Positions 15,868 to 24,731 of a stretch of 64,000 nucleotides of DNA are shown here, in pieces. Source of the stretch: an uncultured Eubacteriales bacterium (GTDB taxonomy: Bacteria > Bacillota > Clostridia > Christensenellales > Aristaeellaceae); assembly GCA_902778055.1 (NCBI GenBank), contig CACYWL010000002.1, forward strand, positions 4,269-68,268. The letters are read 5' to 3'. Every line of letters begins with the position of its first letter. Position 1 is the stretch's first letter. The position numbers and the translations under genes are program-made. The notes below the pieces were generated by a model that saw only the letters and a program-made list of their open reading frames with translations, was not told the origin of the DNA and made no database searches.

Positions 15868-17247
15868 TCAGATCTCCGTCTGGCTTCGGTCCGGTCTGGA
15901 AATAATCTCCTTCCACTGTCTGGAAAACAGATAGTAGCCAAACATGCAGCACATGGCAAAGAAGAAGGAAATCGGGAAGCAGAGCATGATCCAGGTTCCG
16001 TCATACCAGGCCCTGATCATGTAGGCGCTGGGGACCCGGACGGCCCACAGCATCAGGATGTTGACCAGCGTCGTATACCGTACCAACCCGACGCCGTTCA
16101 CCGTGCAGACCATGGAGTTGAACACCGCAAACATCCAGAAGCTGAGCAGCTGAACGGAGGTATAACGCGTCGCATACATGAGGACCATTTCATCGTCCGT
16201 GAACATCCGCAGCAGCGGAGCCCGGATCAGCAGGAAGAGCAGTCCGCAGCTCAGCGTAATCGCCCCCACCGCCGCCGGAATACGGCGGTATCCCTGCCGG
16301 AGGCGGTCATAGTTCCCCGCGCCGAAATTCTGGCCGGCAAAGGTCGTTGCCGCCGAGGCCAGGCTGGAGGAGGCAATGCTCGCCATCCCGGTGATCCGGC
16401 CCGCGACAGCCTGTCCCGCCATAAAGATGGAGCCCTGGGAGTTGACCAGCGTCTGCAGCGCCACATGCCCGAGAGAATAAAGGGAATTGTTCAGTCCGAT
16501 CGGAATCCCGATCCGGAGAATGGACTTCAGGTGCTCCCGGTCGAATTGAAAGCGAAAAATCGGAAACTGCAGCTCCGGATAATTCCGCCGGATATACAGG
16601 ATACTGACAATCCAGCTGAAGATCATCGCCGCGCTCGTGGCGATGGCCGCACCGGCCACATCCATGCGGAAACCGGCCACCAGCGCCACGTCGAGCACGA
16701 TGTTCACCACGCAGGAAACCAGCAGGAAATACAGGGAAGCCGTACTGTTTCCCATCCCCCGAAGGATGCCCGCGTTCATGTTATACCCGATGTTGCCCAG
16801 GGAGCCCGCCAGCACAAGGCGGACGTAGGTCACGGACAGATCCATCGCCGCCTCGGGAACCTGCATCAGGCGCAGGATGACCGGAGCCGCAACGATTCCC
16901 AGCAGGCTGATTCCGATCCCGCAGGCCCAGACAAAGGATACCGCTGTGCCGCAGAGCTCGACGGCCTTTTCCCGCCGGCCGGCTCCGATATGCTGTGAGA
17001 CCAGAATGGAGACGCCCGTGCCGATCCCCAGGAAAATGCACAGCACCACCTCCACCGGCTGGGCACTGGTTCCCACCGCGGCCAGGGAATTCGTGCCGCA
17101 GTTTGCCCCGATCACCAGCGTATCCACCGTGGTGTACAGCTGCTGCAGCACGTTTCCCAGGACCAGCGGCAGCGCAAACAGGAGCACCTTCCGCAGAATG
17201 GGGCCGTAGGTCATATCGATGACTCTGTCTCGTCTTTGCATGTTCAT
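15868..17247 (-). CDS. MATE family efflux transporter
   Basis: This 459-residue, 12-span multidrug and toxin extrusion family membrane protein exports small molecules using an ion gradient. The duplicated six-helix halves and family stretches such as LPLVLGNVLQQLYTTVD (residues 27-43) and ANCGTNSLAAVG are visible. It is the second gene of a leftward unit after the YetA/PL26-like gene (gap 42 bp) and ends at the shared terminator. The substrate is unknown. Its place in a pectin cluster may be fortuitous. Confidence 0.92.
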   Translation of the reverse strand: MNMQRRDRVIDMTYGPILRKVLLFALPLVLGNVLQQLYTTVDTLVIGANCGTNSLAAVGTSAQPVEVVLCIFLGIGTGVSILVSQHIGAGRREKAVELCGTAVSFVWACGIGISLLGIVAAPVILRLMQVPEAAMDLSVTYVRLVLAGSLGNIGYNMNAGILRGMGNSTASLYFLLVSCVVNIVLDVALVAGFRMDVAGAAIATSAAMIFSWIVSILYIRRNYPELQFPIFRFQFDREHLKSILRIGIPIGLNNSLYSLGHVALQTLVNSQGSIFMAGQAVAGRITGMASIASSSLASAATTFAGQNFGAGNYDRLRQGYRRIPAAVGAITLSCGLLFLLIRAPLLRMFTDDEMVLMYATRYTSVQLLSFWMFAVFNSMVCTVNGVGLVRYTTLVNILMLWAVRVPSAYMIRAWYDGTWIMLCFPISFFFAMCCMFGYYLFSRQWKEIISRPDRSQTEI

Positions 17248-17289
17248 CCTCTGATTCTGATCTTCCGTTTCCCGGCTGCCCGCGGGTGC

Positions 17290-19671
17290 TTAAAGGAGTC
17301 CTGCCTCCGCCGCCGCCCTGTAGTAAACCGCCAGCGGGATAAAGCTCTGGGCAAAGCTCTTCGGCGGTTCATTGTCAAGGATCACCGTGCCCTCCATGAC
17401 TGTTTTTTTGCCAATGGGCCGGCTGCCGCCGGCAATATCCCGCCGGAAGGAAAGCAGTCCGCTCTCCAGATACTTCCTGTCTCCGCTCAGCTTCCAGGCA
17501 ATCGTCATCGCTTCCAGCAGCAGGGTGTTGTTTCCAAGCCGGTTCAGGCTGGGCAGCTCCTTGTAGTAGAACAGGCCGATGGGGGTCATGCAGCTGTCCA
17601 GCAGGTCCTCCGCCGCATCCAGCAGAAGCCGCTTCAGGCTTTCCGACGGAAACACCTCATAATACCGGTACAGGCTGCCCATGGCCACGGCGATCATGAA
17701 CGGTGTATGAATCTGCGTATTATCCGTATAGGGCGCGATCCAGCTGCCGTATTCCTCTTTCCAGGCCTTGAAGTTCTCCACGATCCAGTCCGCCCGTTCC
17801 AGCCATTTCCTGTCTCCGGTCTCCACGTACAGCGCGGTCAGGGATCGCAGCGCCCATCCGGTTTCCCGGGCGTTGCTCTCCCCTCTGGTCTGATACGCGG
17901 GGGTTTCCAGCAGCCTGCGAACATTCTCCCCGATCCCCAGTGCCGTTTCCAGCGCCCGGCTGTTCCCGGTCAGATGGTACAGGTCCAGCAGGCCCTCCAC
18001 CCATTCGTGCGAGCAGACCATGGTGCTGTCCAGCACATGCTTCCGGCAGTGCTCCCACTGGCCGCCGACCCGCAGCGGATCCAGGCTGTAATGGCACACA
18101 TCCACGTCCATCCAGTGGTTTGCCGCCGCGATCGTATAATCCAGAAAGCGACGTTCTCCGGTTCGCATATAGAGGCAGGCGCAGGCATGGGGGAAATCGT
18201 ATTCATTGTTCGTCCATACCAGTTCGCCGCGGCCCCGGCCCTGCAGGGTGTAATTCATATCCGGAGCGTCCCCGAAATTCAGCATGCCGAAGCTCCGGCT
18301 GTGGGCATCGCACCGGGTGATCAGGGCAATCTCCGCCTCCGGATTCATTTTTTCCGCCGGTACGAAGATATCGGGAGCCACGCCCGCGTCCCTGTAAATC
18401 TTCGGATCCAGCCACGGGCGGTCGGGCATCTGATAGATCAGGCTGCGGTTGTCGATCTCCGCCAGCTTCTCCTCCGGGGCGTGGAAATGCAGCTGAAAGC
18501 GCTGCTCCCGGCTCATCCCGCTCTCAAAGACCACCTTCTCCATGCCTTCCGGAATCAGCAGGACATAGATCCCGTCCTCCTGGCTCTTGACGGCCTTCGG
18601 ATAGTTCTGTTGCGCCTGGAACACCGTGGCGCAGACGCCGCCCTCCCGGTCCGTCCGGTCCGCGAAGAAGGTGCCGTAAAAGACCTCCGTATAGTGCTCG
18701 TTGGCTTCCGCCATCAGGCTGGCAGTATCCACCGTCTTTTCGATGGCTTCTCCGCCGCTGAGGGTGAAATTGGTCTGATAGTTGGAGCTGCCCACGCAGC
18801 AGCGGACCGGTGTCCCGGCAAACTGTTCCTCCAGACCGTCCAGCAGCTTCAGCCCCGTGGTCTGACAGATTCCGTTTTCCCGCAGGATCCGTCCGGCCGC
18901 CGTGCTTCCCTCGCCCACGGAATCCCCGCGCTCCCTGGCTCCGGTTTTCTGAAGGCGGTCATCGTATGCCGCGTCCTCCCGCCCAAGAACCGCGAATACA
19001 AAGCTCGCCGCATGCAGCGGTCTGCTGGTGGAATTGATCAGGCGGAAGGAAACCTCCATCCACGGCTTCTCCGCGTAGACCGTCAGCCGGGCTTCGAAGG
19101 TCAGCGTTTCCCCGTTTTCTTCCGGCTCCTTTCCCGCCGGCATCAGCTTTCCCCGGGCAGTCAGCACGGTCACCAGCGGGCCTTCCTCCTCCGCGTGCCA
19201 GCTCTCATACCGCGGCAGGTAGAGGTTTCCCTCCCCGTCCTTCAGCCGCGGGCCGACAAACTGCTCCCGGGAATAGCTTTTCCGCCCTTCCTGCAGGCTT
19301 TCCATCAGGGCGTCGCTTCCCGCCCTCAGCGTAAAGCGAAGGCCGTTCTTCCCGCCATCGACCTGAATCAGCTCCTGTTCCCGCCGGATCCGGATTCCCT
19401 CCGGGGTCTCCGCCGGACCGTCCGCGATCTCCGCCTGCAGATCCTTCCGCCGGTTTCCCGGCAGATCCGCCCGGAAGCGCAGAAACAGGTATTTCACGCT
19501 GCCGTCCCGGTATCTGGACAGCACGCGGCTCTGCACCGGAAGCTCCCGTCCGTCCTCCGTGATGCGGATTCTCTGTCCCTCCCGGAAAGCTCCCTGCGCG
19601 AAGGGGAGCGAAACCCAGCAGGGCTCCTGGCTGCGTTCGTTCCTGTACAGTCTTGGAAAATGGATGTTCAT
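17290..19671 (-). CDS. YetA/PL26-like exo-rhamnogalacturonan lyase family protein
   Basis: The 793-residue protein resembles the YetA / Penicillium PcRGLX family: an N-terminal beta-barrel domain (about residues 1-100, with LPFAQGAF and an RITEDGRELPVQSR strand), a central beta-sandwich (about 150-420) and a C-terminal alpha/alpha toroid (about 440-793, with WTNNEYDFPHACACLYMRTG and GQWEHCRKHVLDSTMVCSHEWVEG). Fungal members (PL26) cleave the rhamnogalacturonan-I backbone from its end, and bacterial YetA lies in rhamnogalacturonan loci. No signal peptide is seen, so it would act on imported oligosaccharides. Family assignment is from remembered pattern. Exact activity is unproven. Confidence 0.75.
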   Translation of the reverse strand: MNIHFPRLYRNERSQEPCWVSLPFAQGAFREGQRIRITEDGRELPVQSRVLSRYRDGSVKYLFLRFRADLPGNRRKDLQAEIADGPAETPEGIRIRREQELIQVDGGKNGLRFTLRAGSDALMESLQEGRKSYSREQFVGPRLKDGEGNLYLPRYESWHAEEEGPLVTVLTARGKLMPAGKEPEENGETLTFEARLTVYAEKPWMEVSFRLINSTSRPLHAASFVFAVLGREDAAYDDRLQKTGARERGDSVGEGSTAAGRILRENGICQTTGLKLLDGLEEQFAGTPVRCCVGSSNYQTNFTLSGGEAIEKTVDTASLMAEANEHYTEVFYGTFFADRTDREGGVCATVFQAQQNYPKAVKSQEDGIYVLLIPEGMEKVVFESGMSREQRFQLHFHAPEEKLAEIDNRSLIYQMPDRPWLDPKIYRDAGVAPDIFVPAEKMNPEAEIALITRCDAHSRSFGMLNFGDAPDMNYTLQGRGRGELVWTNNEYDFPHACACLYMRTGERRFLDYTIAAANHWMDVDVCHYSLDPLRVGGQWEHCRKHVLDSTMVCSHEWVEGLLDLYHLTGNSRALETALGIGENVRRLLETPAYQTRGESNARETGWALRSLTALYVETGDRKWLERADWIVENFKAWKEEYGSWIAPYTDNTQIHTPFMIAVAMGSLYRYYEVFPSESLKRLLLDAAEDLLDSCMTPIGLFYYKELPSLNRLGNNTLLLEAMTIAWKLSGDRKYLESGLLSFRRDIAGGSRPIGKKTVMEGTVILDNEPPKSFAQSFIPLAVYYRAAAEAGLL

Positions 19672-19820
19672 GCTGTCCGTCCTTTCTGCCTGCGGGCCTG
19701 TCCTCTCCGGGGCTTTTCATCCGGCATCTGGTAGTCCGCGGGCAGGCTTCGCCGGGAAATACTGATTTCCACCCCTGCGGGGAGTTTTTCAGGCATGCGT
19801 TTTCCCCTCCGTTTTTTTCT

Positions 19821-19850
19821 ATTCTATGCCAGGGGAAAGAGAACCGTCAA
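19821..19850 (-). promoter_or_regulatory. Promoter of the YetA/PL26-MATE unit
   Basis: On the minus strand TTGACG (19845-19850), 18 bp, TAGAAT (19821-19826). It is back-to-back with the promoter of the ankyrin-GH43 gene, so both may respond to one regulator. Confidence 0.55.
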
Positions 19851-19859
19851 TCATTTTTC

Positions 19860-19887
19860 TTGACACGGCTTTCCCGCATGATACAAT
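19860..19887 (+). promoter_or_regulatory. Promoter of the ankyrin-GH43 gene
   Basis: TTGACA (19860-19865), 16 bp, TACAAT (19882-19887). The ATG at 19918 follows CAGGAGG. Confidence 0.7.
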
Positions 19888-19917
19888 CATTCTATCTTTT
19901 CAGGCAGGAGGAATTCC

Positions 19918-21780
19918 ATGAGCAGTTTCGATCAGGTATACGGCCTTGCTGTTTCGGGGGACGTGGATGCCCTGCAGGCGCTGGCTCTCCGGGGCGGGCT
20001 GGATGGTTTTTCCCCGGAGCAGAAGCAGAAAATCACGCTGGACACCGCCTGGGCCGGACAGGCCGCCGTGCTTCGCTCCCTCTTTCAGTCCTGGCATCTT
20101 TATTCCGCGGATCCGGATGACCTGGGGCGTACCGTCCTGCATTGCGCGGCGGCTTCAGGAGATCCGGAGACCGTCCGTTTTGCCATGGACGTGCTGGGGT
20201 TTGATCCTCTGGCCGCGGATGCCCGCGGCCTGACGCCGCTGGATCTGGCGGCCCGGGCTCCCCGGAAGGATGCCTGCGCTTTTCTGACCGGCCGGCTGGG
20301 CTTTACGCCGGAGGAAACCTACCGGAACCCCCTCCTTCGGGGCTTCCATCCGGATCCTTCCGTGGTCCGGGTGGGGGAGGATTACTACCTGGTCAATTCT
20401 TCCTTCGTCTTCTTCCCCGGCCTTCCGGTCTATCACTCCAGGGATCTGATCCACTGGACCCTGGTGGGCCACGCGGCGGAGAATCTGGAAAAAAGCGGGC
20501 TGGCCGGGCTTCCCGGCGGATACGGCTACTGGGCCCCGGATATTTCCTGGTTCAACGGCCGCTTCTGGGTGGTCGCGACGCTTCGGAGGGATACGGAGCC
20601 CGTCCGGCTGCAGATGATCACCTCCGCCGAAAATCCGGCCGGTCCCTGGTCCGAGCCGAAGTTCCTGCCGCTGGACGGAATTGATCCCTCCCTCTTTACG
20701 GATGCCGACGGCCGCCGCTATATTCTGCTGAATCCGGGCGCGATTATGGCGGAAATTGATCCGGAGGGCAATCTGATTTCCGAGCCGGAAATGATCTATT
20801 TCGGCTCCGCCCGGATCAAGCCGGAGGGGCCCCATCTGCTCCGGAAGGACGGCTGGTACTATCTCTTCCTGGCGGAAGGCGGCACCGGCCCGGAGCATAT
20901 GGAAACCGTCATGCGGAGCCGCTCTCTCCGGGGGCCCTATGAAGCCTGTCCCTTCAATCCGATTCTCAGCCGGAAAAATCCCTTCTCTCCCGTGGGGCGC
21001 AGCGGTCACGGAAAGCTGGTTTCCACGCCGGACGGGCGCTGGTACATGGTCTATCTCTGCGGCCGGTCCGTGGAGGGCCATACCGTCATGGGCCGGGAAA
21101 CGGCGCTGGATCCTGTCGTCTGGACCGCGGACGGCTGGCCGGCCGTCAACAGCCTGAAGGGCCCCAGCTGCCTGCAGAAGCTTCCCTTCCCGGACGCGGT
21201 CCCGTCGGAAGGCTGCGGGGAAGAGTCCGACTGGATTTCTCCCCGGTCGGATTACCGTGCCTTCGCGGACTTCGACGGGGAGAGGATCCTGCTTCGGGGC
21301 GGCGCGGATCCCTCTGAAATCAGCGGAACCAGTCTGCTGCTGATCCGCCAGGCCGAGGCCTGCTTCCGCCAGTCCGCCCGGGTGGATCTGTCCCGGGCGG
21401 CGGACGGCGATTTTGCCGGTCTGGCCGGTTATTACGATGAGCGCAGCTTCTTCCTGTTCGGGCTGAGAAAAGGTCCGGAGGGCTGCACGCTGGAAATCGC
21501 GGAGCAGATCGGTTCGGAAAGAAGGCAGCGGACACTGCGCAGCCTCCGTTCCTTCGAGGCCTGCCTGTCCGCGGAAGGCCGTGGGCTGAACCGGGCGCTG
21601 TATCTCTGTGACGGTCCGGAAAAGGAGCTGCTTCTGACCCTGCGCGCGGATTATCTCAGCGACGAGGGGCTGACCGGAGGGAAGCGCTTCACCGGCGCGG
21701 CCCTGGGCCTGATAGCCGTGGGAAGCGGAACCGCCGTGTTTTCCTCCTGCAGCTTTCGGTTTCAGGAGGCAGTGCTGTAA
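19918..21780 (+). CDS. Ankyrin-repeat / GH43 glycosidase fusion
   Basis: This is a 620-residue fusion. Residues 1-127 form ankyrin-like helical repeats, clearest at 70-93 (GRTVLHCAAASGDPETVRFA) and 103-126 (RGLTPLDLAARAPRKDACAF). From 135 follows a complete GH43 five-bladed propeller: base D146 in HPDPSVV, WAPDISW (205-211), pKa modulator D256 in GIDPSLF and acid E303 in PEGPHLL. A C-terminal beta-sandwich (about 430-620) is typical of GH43 xylosidase/arabinosidases. It has no signal peptide and is cytoplasmic. Ankyrin repeats are not a usual GH43 partner. They could mediate protein binding. Substrate is likely arabinan or xylan/pectin side chains. Confidence 0.88.
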   Translation: MSSFDQVYGLAVSGDVDALQALALRGGLDGFSPEQKQKITLDTAWAGQAAVLRSLFQSWHLYSADPDDLGRTVLHCAAASGDPETVRFAMDVLGFDPLAADARGLTPLDLAARAPRKDACAFLTGRLGFTPEETYRNPLLRGFHPDPSVVRVGEDYYLVNSSFVFFPGLPVYHSRDLIHWTLVGHAAENLEKSGLAGLPGGYGYWAPDISWFNGRFWVVATLRRDTEPVRLQMITSAENPAGPWSEPKFLPLDGIDPSLFTDADGRRYILLNPGAIMAEIDPEGNLISEPEMIYFGSARIKPEGPHLLRKDGWYYLFLAEGGTGPEHMETVMRSRSLRGPYEACPFNPILSRKNPFSPVGRSGHGKLVSTPDGRWYMVYLCGRSVEGHTVMGRETALDPVVWTADGWPAVNSLKGPSCLQKLPFPDAVPSEGCGEESDWISPRSDYRAFADFDGERILLRGGADPSEISGTSLLLIRQAEACFRQSARVDLSRAADGDFAGLAGYYDERSFFLFGLRKGPEGCTLEIAEQIGSERRQRTLRSLRSFEACLSAEGRGLNRALYLCDGPEKELLLTLRADYLSDEGLTGGKRFTGAALGLIAVGSGTAVFSSCSFRFQEAVL

Positions 21781-21811
21781 GCCGTCCGTCTTCTGCTGAA
21801 CTCATAAAATG

Positions 21812-21839
21812 CGCCCTCCCGTCCGGGGAGGGCGTTTTT
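21812..21839. terminator. Terminator between convergent GH43 genes
   Basis: CGCCCTCCC (21812-21820) pairs with GGGAGGGCG (21826-21834), 5-nt loop, then five T. It ends the rightward ankyrin-GH43 transcript and may also serve the leftward GH43. Confidence 0.85.
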
Positions 21840-21847
21840 CTGTATGC

Positions 21848-23332
21848 TTACGGCCGGGGATCCGGATCATTCTTCGGGGTGATCCGGCAGAATGCAATCT
21901 GTGCCCATCCGCCCCACCGGCCGTCCCGGTTCATGGCAAACAGGCCCGGGCGGGCGCCGGTCCATCCCCCGCAGGTCATGGGATAGGTTTTTCCGAGAGG
22001 CCGGAGGTTTTCCTCTCCGGAGCCGTAGAAAAAGCGTACCGTTCCTTCCCTCACCTGCATGCGAAGCAGGATTTCCGGCGCGGTCCATTCCGCGGAGGCC
22101 TCCTCCGTTTCCGTGACCTGATCCGGAATCCAGCGGCTGATTTCCTTCACGGCTCCGGTTCTGACCCGGACGCTGCTCCCATCCACGGAAATCAGGGGAT
22201 AGCGGTATCCCATCATCGCCAGGCCGGCTTCGTCCCCCGTCTCCGGATCCAGTCGCAGGGAGACATCCATGTCGAAGTTCCTGTACTGCATCAGCTGGCT
22301 CAGGAACTGCCCGGCCTGAAACAGGTTCGGGGAGGGCGCGCAGCGCAGCCGGAAACGGCCTTCCTCCATCTTCCACCAGAGCGGGTTCGGGTTCGCCTGC
22401 CACTGCCACTGGAGTCCCGGGCCGTTCCGGAAATCGTCCGAGACAGGAATGGAAGCGGGCGCTTCGGGAAAGGGAGTATCTCCCCCGGGAACCGGTTCGC
22501 CCTCCTTGCCCATCACCGGCCACCCGCTTTCCCAGTTCACCGGCTGCAGATGCGGCACCCGGCCGTAAACCCCCACGTCCTGGAAATGAATGAACCAGTC
22601 GCCGCCCTTTCCGTCCTCGATCCATCCGCCCTGGTGAGGTCCGTTGACGGGGGTGTTTCCCTGGCGCAGGACGATCCTCCGCTCATAGGGCCCGAGAAGA
22701 TGATCCGACCGAAGGGCCAGCTGATATCCGGGCGCGACGCCCCCCGCCGGGCACAGGATCCAGAATTTTCCCTGCCGCTGATAGATCTTCGGCCCTTCCA
22801 CCGTCACGTCCCCGTGATCCGCGCCGTTGTAGACCAGCGTACCCTTGTCCAGCACGGAGAACCCGTCATCGCTCATCCGGTGGATATAAAGCATGTTGTT
22901 CATTCCCATCCGGCTGGCCGCCAGCCCGTGGACAAGCCAGGCGCTGCCGTCCTCCATGAACAGCGGGCAGGGATCGATCCATCCCACCACGTCCTTCACA
23001 TAGTGGAAGTCCCACCTTCCCGCGGGATCCCTGGCGGTAAAGTCCATCAGCCCCTCATCCGGCAGGCAGACATAGACATGGAAGAGTCCGTTCCTGTATC
23101 GGATGCTGGGGGCCCAGGTGCCCTTTTTGTGAGCGGGAACATCATAGGCCGGGAAGGGCAGCCTTTCCGCCGCGTAGCCGATCAGCTCCCAGTGGACCAG
23201 ATCCCGGGAGTGCAGCACCGGGATTCCCGGCAGATAGGTAAAGGAAGAGGAGATCATGTAGAAATCCTCCCCCACCCGGATCACGTCCGGATCTGAATAA
23301 TCCCCATAGAGAATCGGGTTCCTGAATTTCAT
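21848..23332 (-). CDS. GH43 glycosidase (arabinofuranosidase/xylosidase type)
   Basis: This 494-residue GH43 enzyme begins with KFRNPILYGDYSDPDVIRVG. The catalytic set is base D14, D120 (in GWIDPCPLF) and acid E179 (in TVEGPKIY). The C-terminal half (from about 310) is a beta-sandwich of the xylosidase-type C2 class. No signal peptide is present. It probably removes arabinose or xylose from imported pectin side-chain fragments. It lies 114 bp downstream of the aldo/keto reductase on the same strand and may be the last gene of that unit. Confidence 0.9.
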   Translation of the reverse strand: MKFRNPILYGDYSDPDVIRVGEDFYMISSSFTYLPGIPVLHSRDLVHWELIGYAAERLPFPAYDVPAHKKGTWAPSIRYRNGLFHVYVCLPDEGLMDFTARDPAGRWDFHYVKDVVGWIDPCPLFMEDGSAWLVHGLAASRMGMNNMLYIHRMSDDGFSVLDKGTLVYNGADHGDVTVEGPKIYQRQGKFWILCPAGGVAPGYQLALRSDHLLGPYERRIVLRQGNTPVNGPHQGGWIEDGKGGDWFIHFQDVGVYGRVPHLQPVNWESGWPVMGKEGEPVPGGDTPFPEAPASIPVSDDFRNGPGLQWQWQANPNPLWWKMEEGRFRLRCAPSPNLFQAGQFLSQLMQYRNFDMDVSLRLDPETGDEAGLAMMGYRYPLISVDGSSVRVRTGAVKEISRWIPDQVTETEEASAEWTAPEILLRMQVREGTVRFFYGSGEENLRPLGKTYPMTCGGWTGARPGLFAMNRDGRWGGWAQIAFCRITPKNDPDPRP

Positions 23333-23446
23333 TGTCCTGTCCTCCTGTTCTGCGGTTTTCTGACTCTGAGGTCCCCTACCGGTTGGCCTCCAGCCTCACG
23401 GAGCCGCCTGGCTGGGCATCCGGGCTGTATCGATCCGTTTTGATCC

Positions 23447-24640
23447 TCAGGCCTTTCGCTTTCCGCGGAACAGCCATTTCCGGGCCGTGAAGGCGGCCGC
23501 GCGGATGTACCACGGCCGGAGCGTCCGGTCCGCCTTTTTCAGCTCCTCGATGATGGGCAGATGCTGGGGGCAGTGCCTCTCGCATTTTCCGCAGCCGATG
23601 CACTGGGAAGGAAAGGGCGGTTCCCTGCGCAGGGAGACCGTCTGCAGATACTCCTTCAGCCCCGCGCCCCTGCCTTCCGTTGCCGTCAGGTTGTAGCACC
23701 GGAATGCTCCGGGAATATCCACTCCCTGGGGACAGGGCATGCAGTAGCCGCAGCCCGTGCATCCGACCAGCAGCTTCGCGTTGATGTCCTCCCGGACCGC
23801 GGCGATCAGCTCCCGCTCCTCCCCGCTCAGGCAGCCCGGCAGCGCCTCCGAAGCCGCCCGGCAGTTCTCCTCCAGCATCTCCATAGAATTCATGCCGGAC
23901 AGCACGCAGGTCACCTCGGGTTGATCCCACAGCCAGCGGAACGCCAGCTCGGCCGCCCCTCTTCCCTGCCCCTTCCGCGCAATCCGTTCCCGGGCGCTTT
24001 CCGGCAGCAGGCTGACCAGCTTGCCGCCCCGGAGGGGCTCCATGATGACCACCGGGATTCCCTTTGCCGCCGCGGCCTGCAGCCCCGCCCGGCCGGCCTG
24101 GCTGACCTCATCCATGTAGTTGTACTGAATCTGGCAGAAATCCCAGTCGTAGTCCTCCAGGATTTTCAGGAACATCTCCGTGTTCCCGTGAAAGGAGAAC
24201 CCGATCTGCCGGATGGCGCCGGTTTTTTTCTTTTCTTCGATCCATTCCCGGATCCCCAGCGCGCACAGCTTGTGCCAGGCGTCCAGGTCCGTCAGCATAT
24301 GCATCAGATACTGGTCGATATAATCCGTCTTCAGCCGCCGGCACTGCTCCTGAAAATATTTCTCAATGGCGGCGGGGGAAGAAATCATGTACTGGGGCAG
24401 CTTGGTGGCGATCATCACCTTCTCCCGGATCCCGTTCTTTTCCAGAATGGTTCCGAGGCATTCCTCGCTTCCGGGGTAGATGTACGCTGTGTCAAAATAA
24501 TTGACGCCCAGCTCCGCCGCGCGGAGGATGATCTTCTCCGTCGCCGCTGTATCGATGCTGTTCCCGTTTCTCGGAAACCGCATGCATCCGAAGCCCAGGG
24601 CGGACCATTCCCTTCCGCCCGCGCCTTTTCTGTACTGCAT
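23447..24640 (-). CDS. Aldo/keto reductase with C-terminal ferredoxin-like domain
   Basis: The 397-residue protein has an N-terminal aldo/keto reductase barrel with the tetrad D50, Y55 (DTAYIY), K80 (ATK) and H114 (LMH). It is followed by a C-terminal [4Fe-4S]-binding tail with CTGCGYCMPC (294-303) and CIGCGKCERHCP (347-358). This architecture is common in anaerobic Clostridia and implies an electron-transfer-linked reductase of unknown substrate. It lies between the serine hydrolase and GH43 on the same strand, so an aldehyde or keto sugar derivative is possible. Confidence 0.92.
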   Translation of the reverse strand: MQYRKGAGGREWSALGFGCMRFPRNGNSIDTAATEKIILRAAELGVNYFDTAYIYPGSEECLGTILEKNGIREKVMIATKLPQYMISSPAAIEKYFQEQCRRLKTDYIDQYLMHMLTDLDAWHKLCALGIREWIEEKKKTGAIRQIGFSFHGNTEMFLKILEDYDWDFCQIQYNYMDEVSQAGRAGLQAAAAKGIPVVIMEPLRGGKLVSLLPESARERIARKGQGRGAAELAFRWLWDQPEVTCVLSGMNSMEMLEENCRAASEALPGCLSGEERELIAAVREDINAKLLVGCTGCGYCMPCPQGVDIPGAFRCYNLTATEGRGAGLKEYLQTVSLRREPPFPSQCIGCGKCERHCPQHLPIIEELKKADRTLRPWYIRAAAFTARKWLFRGKRKA

Positions 24641-24731
24641 ACTGTCCTTCCCTCCCGGATTTCAGGTCCGATATTTTGCCTGCTCAGTGGCAGGCAGTTC
24701 TCCGCCGCTTCTCCCGCCGGGGTCCGTTTGC

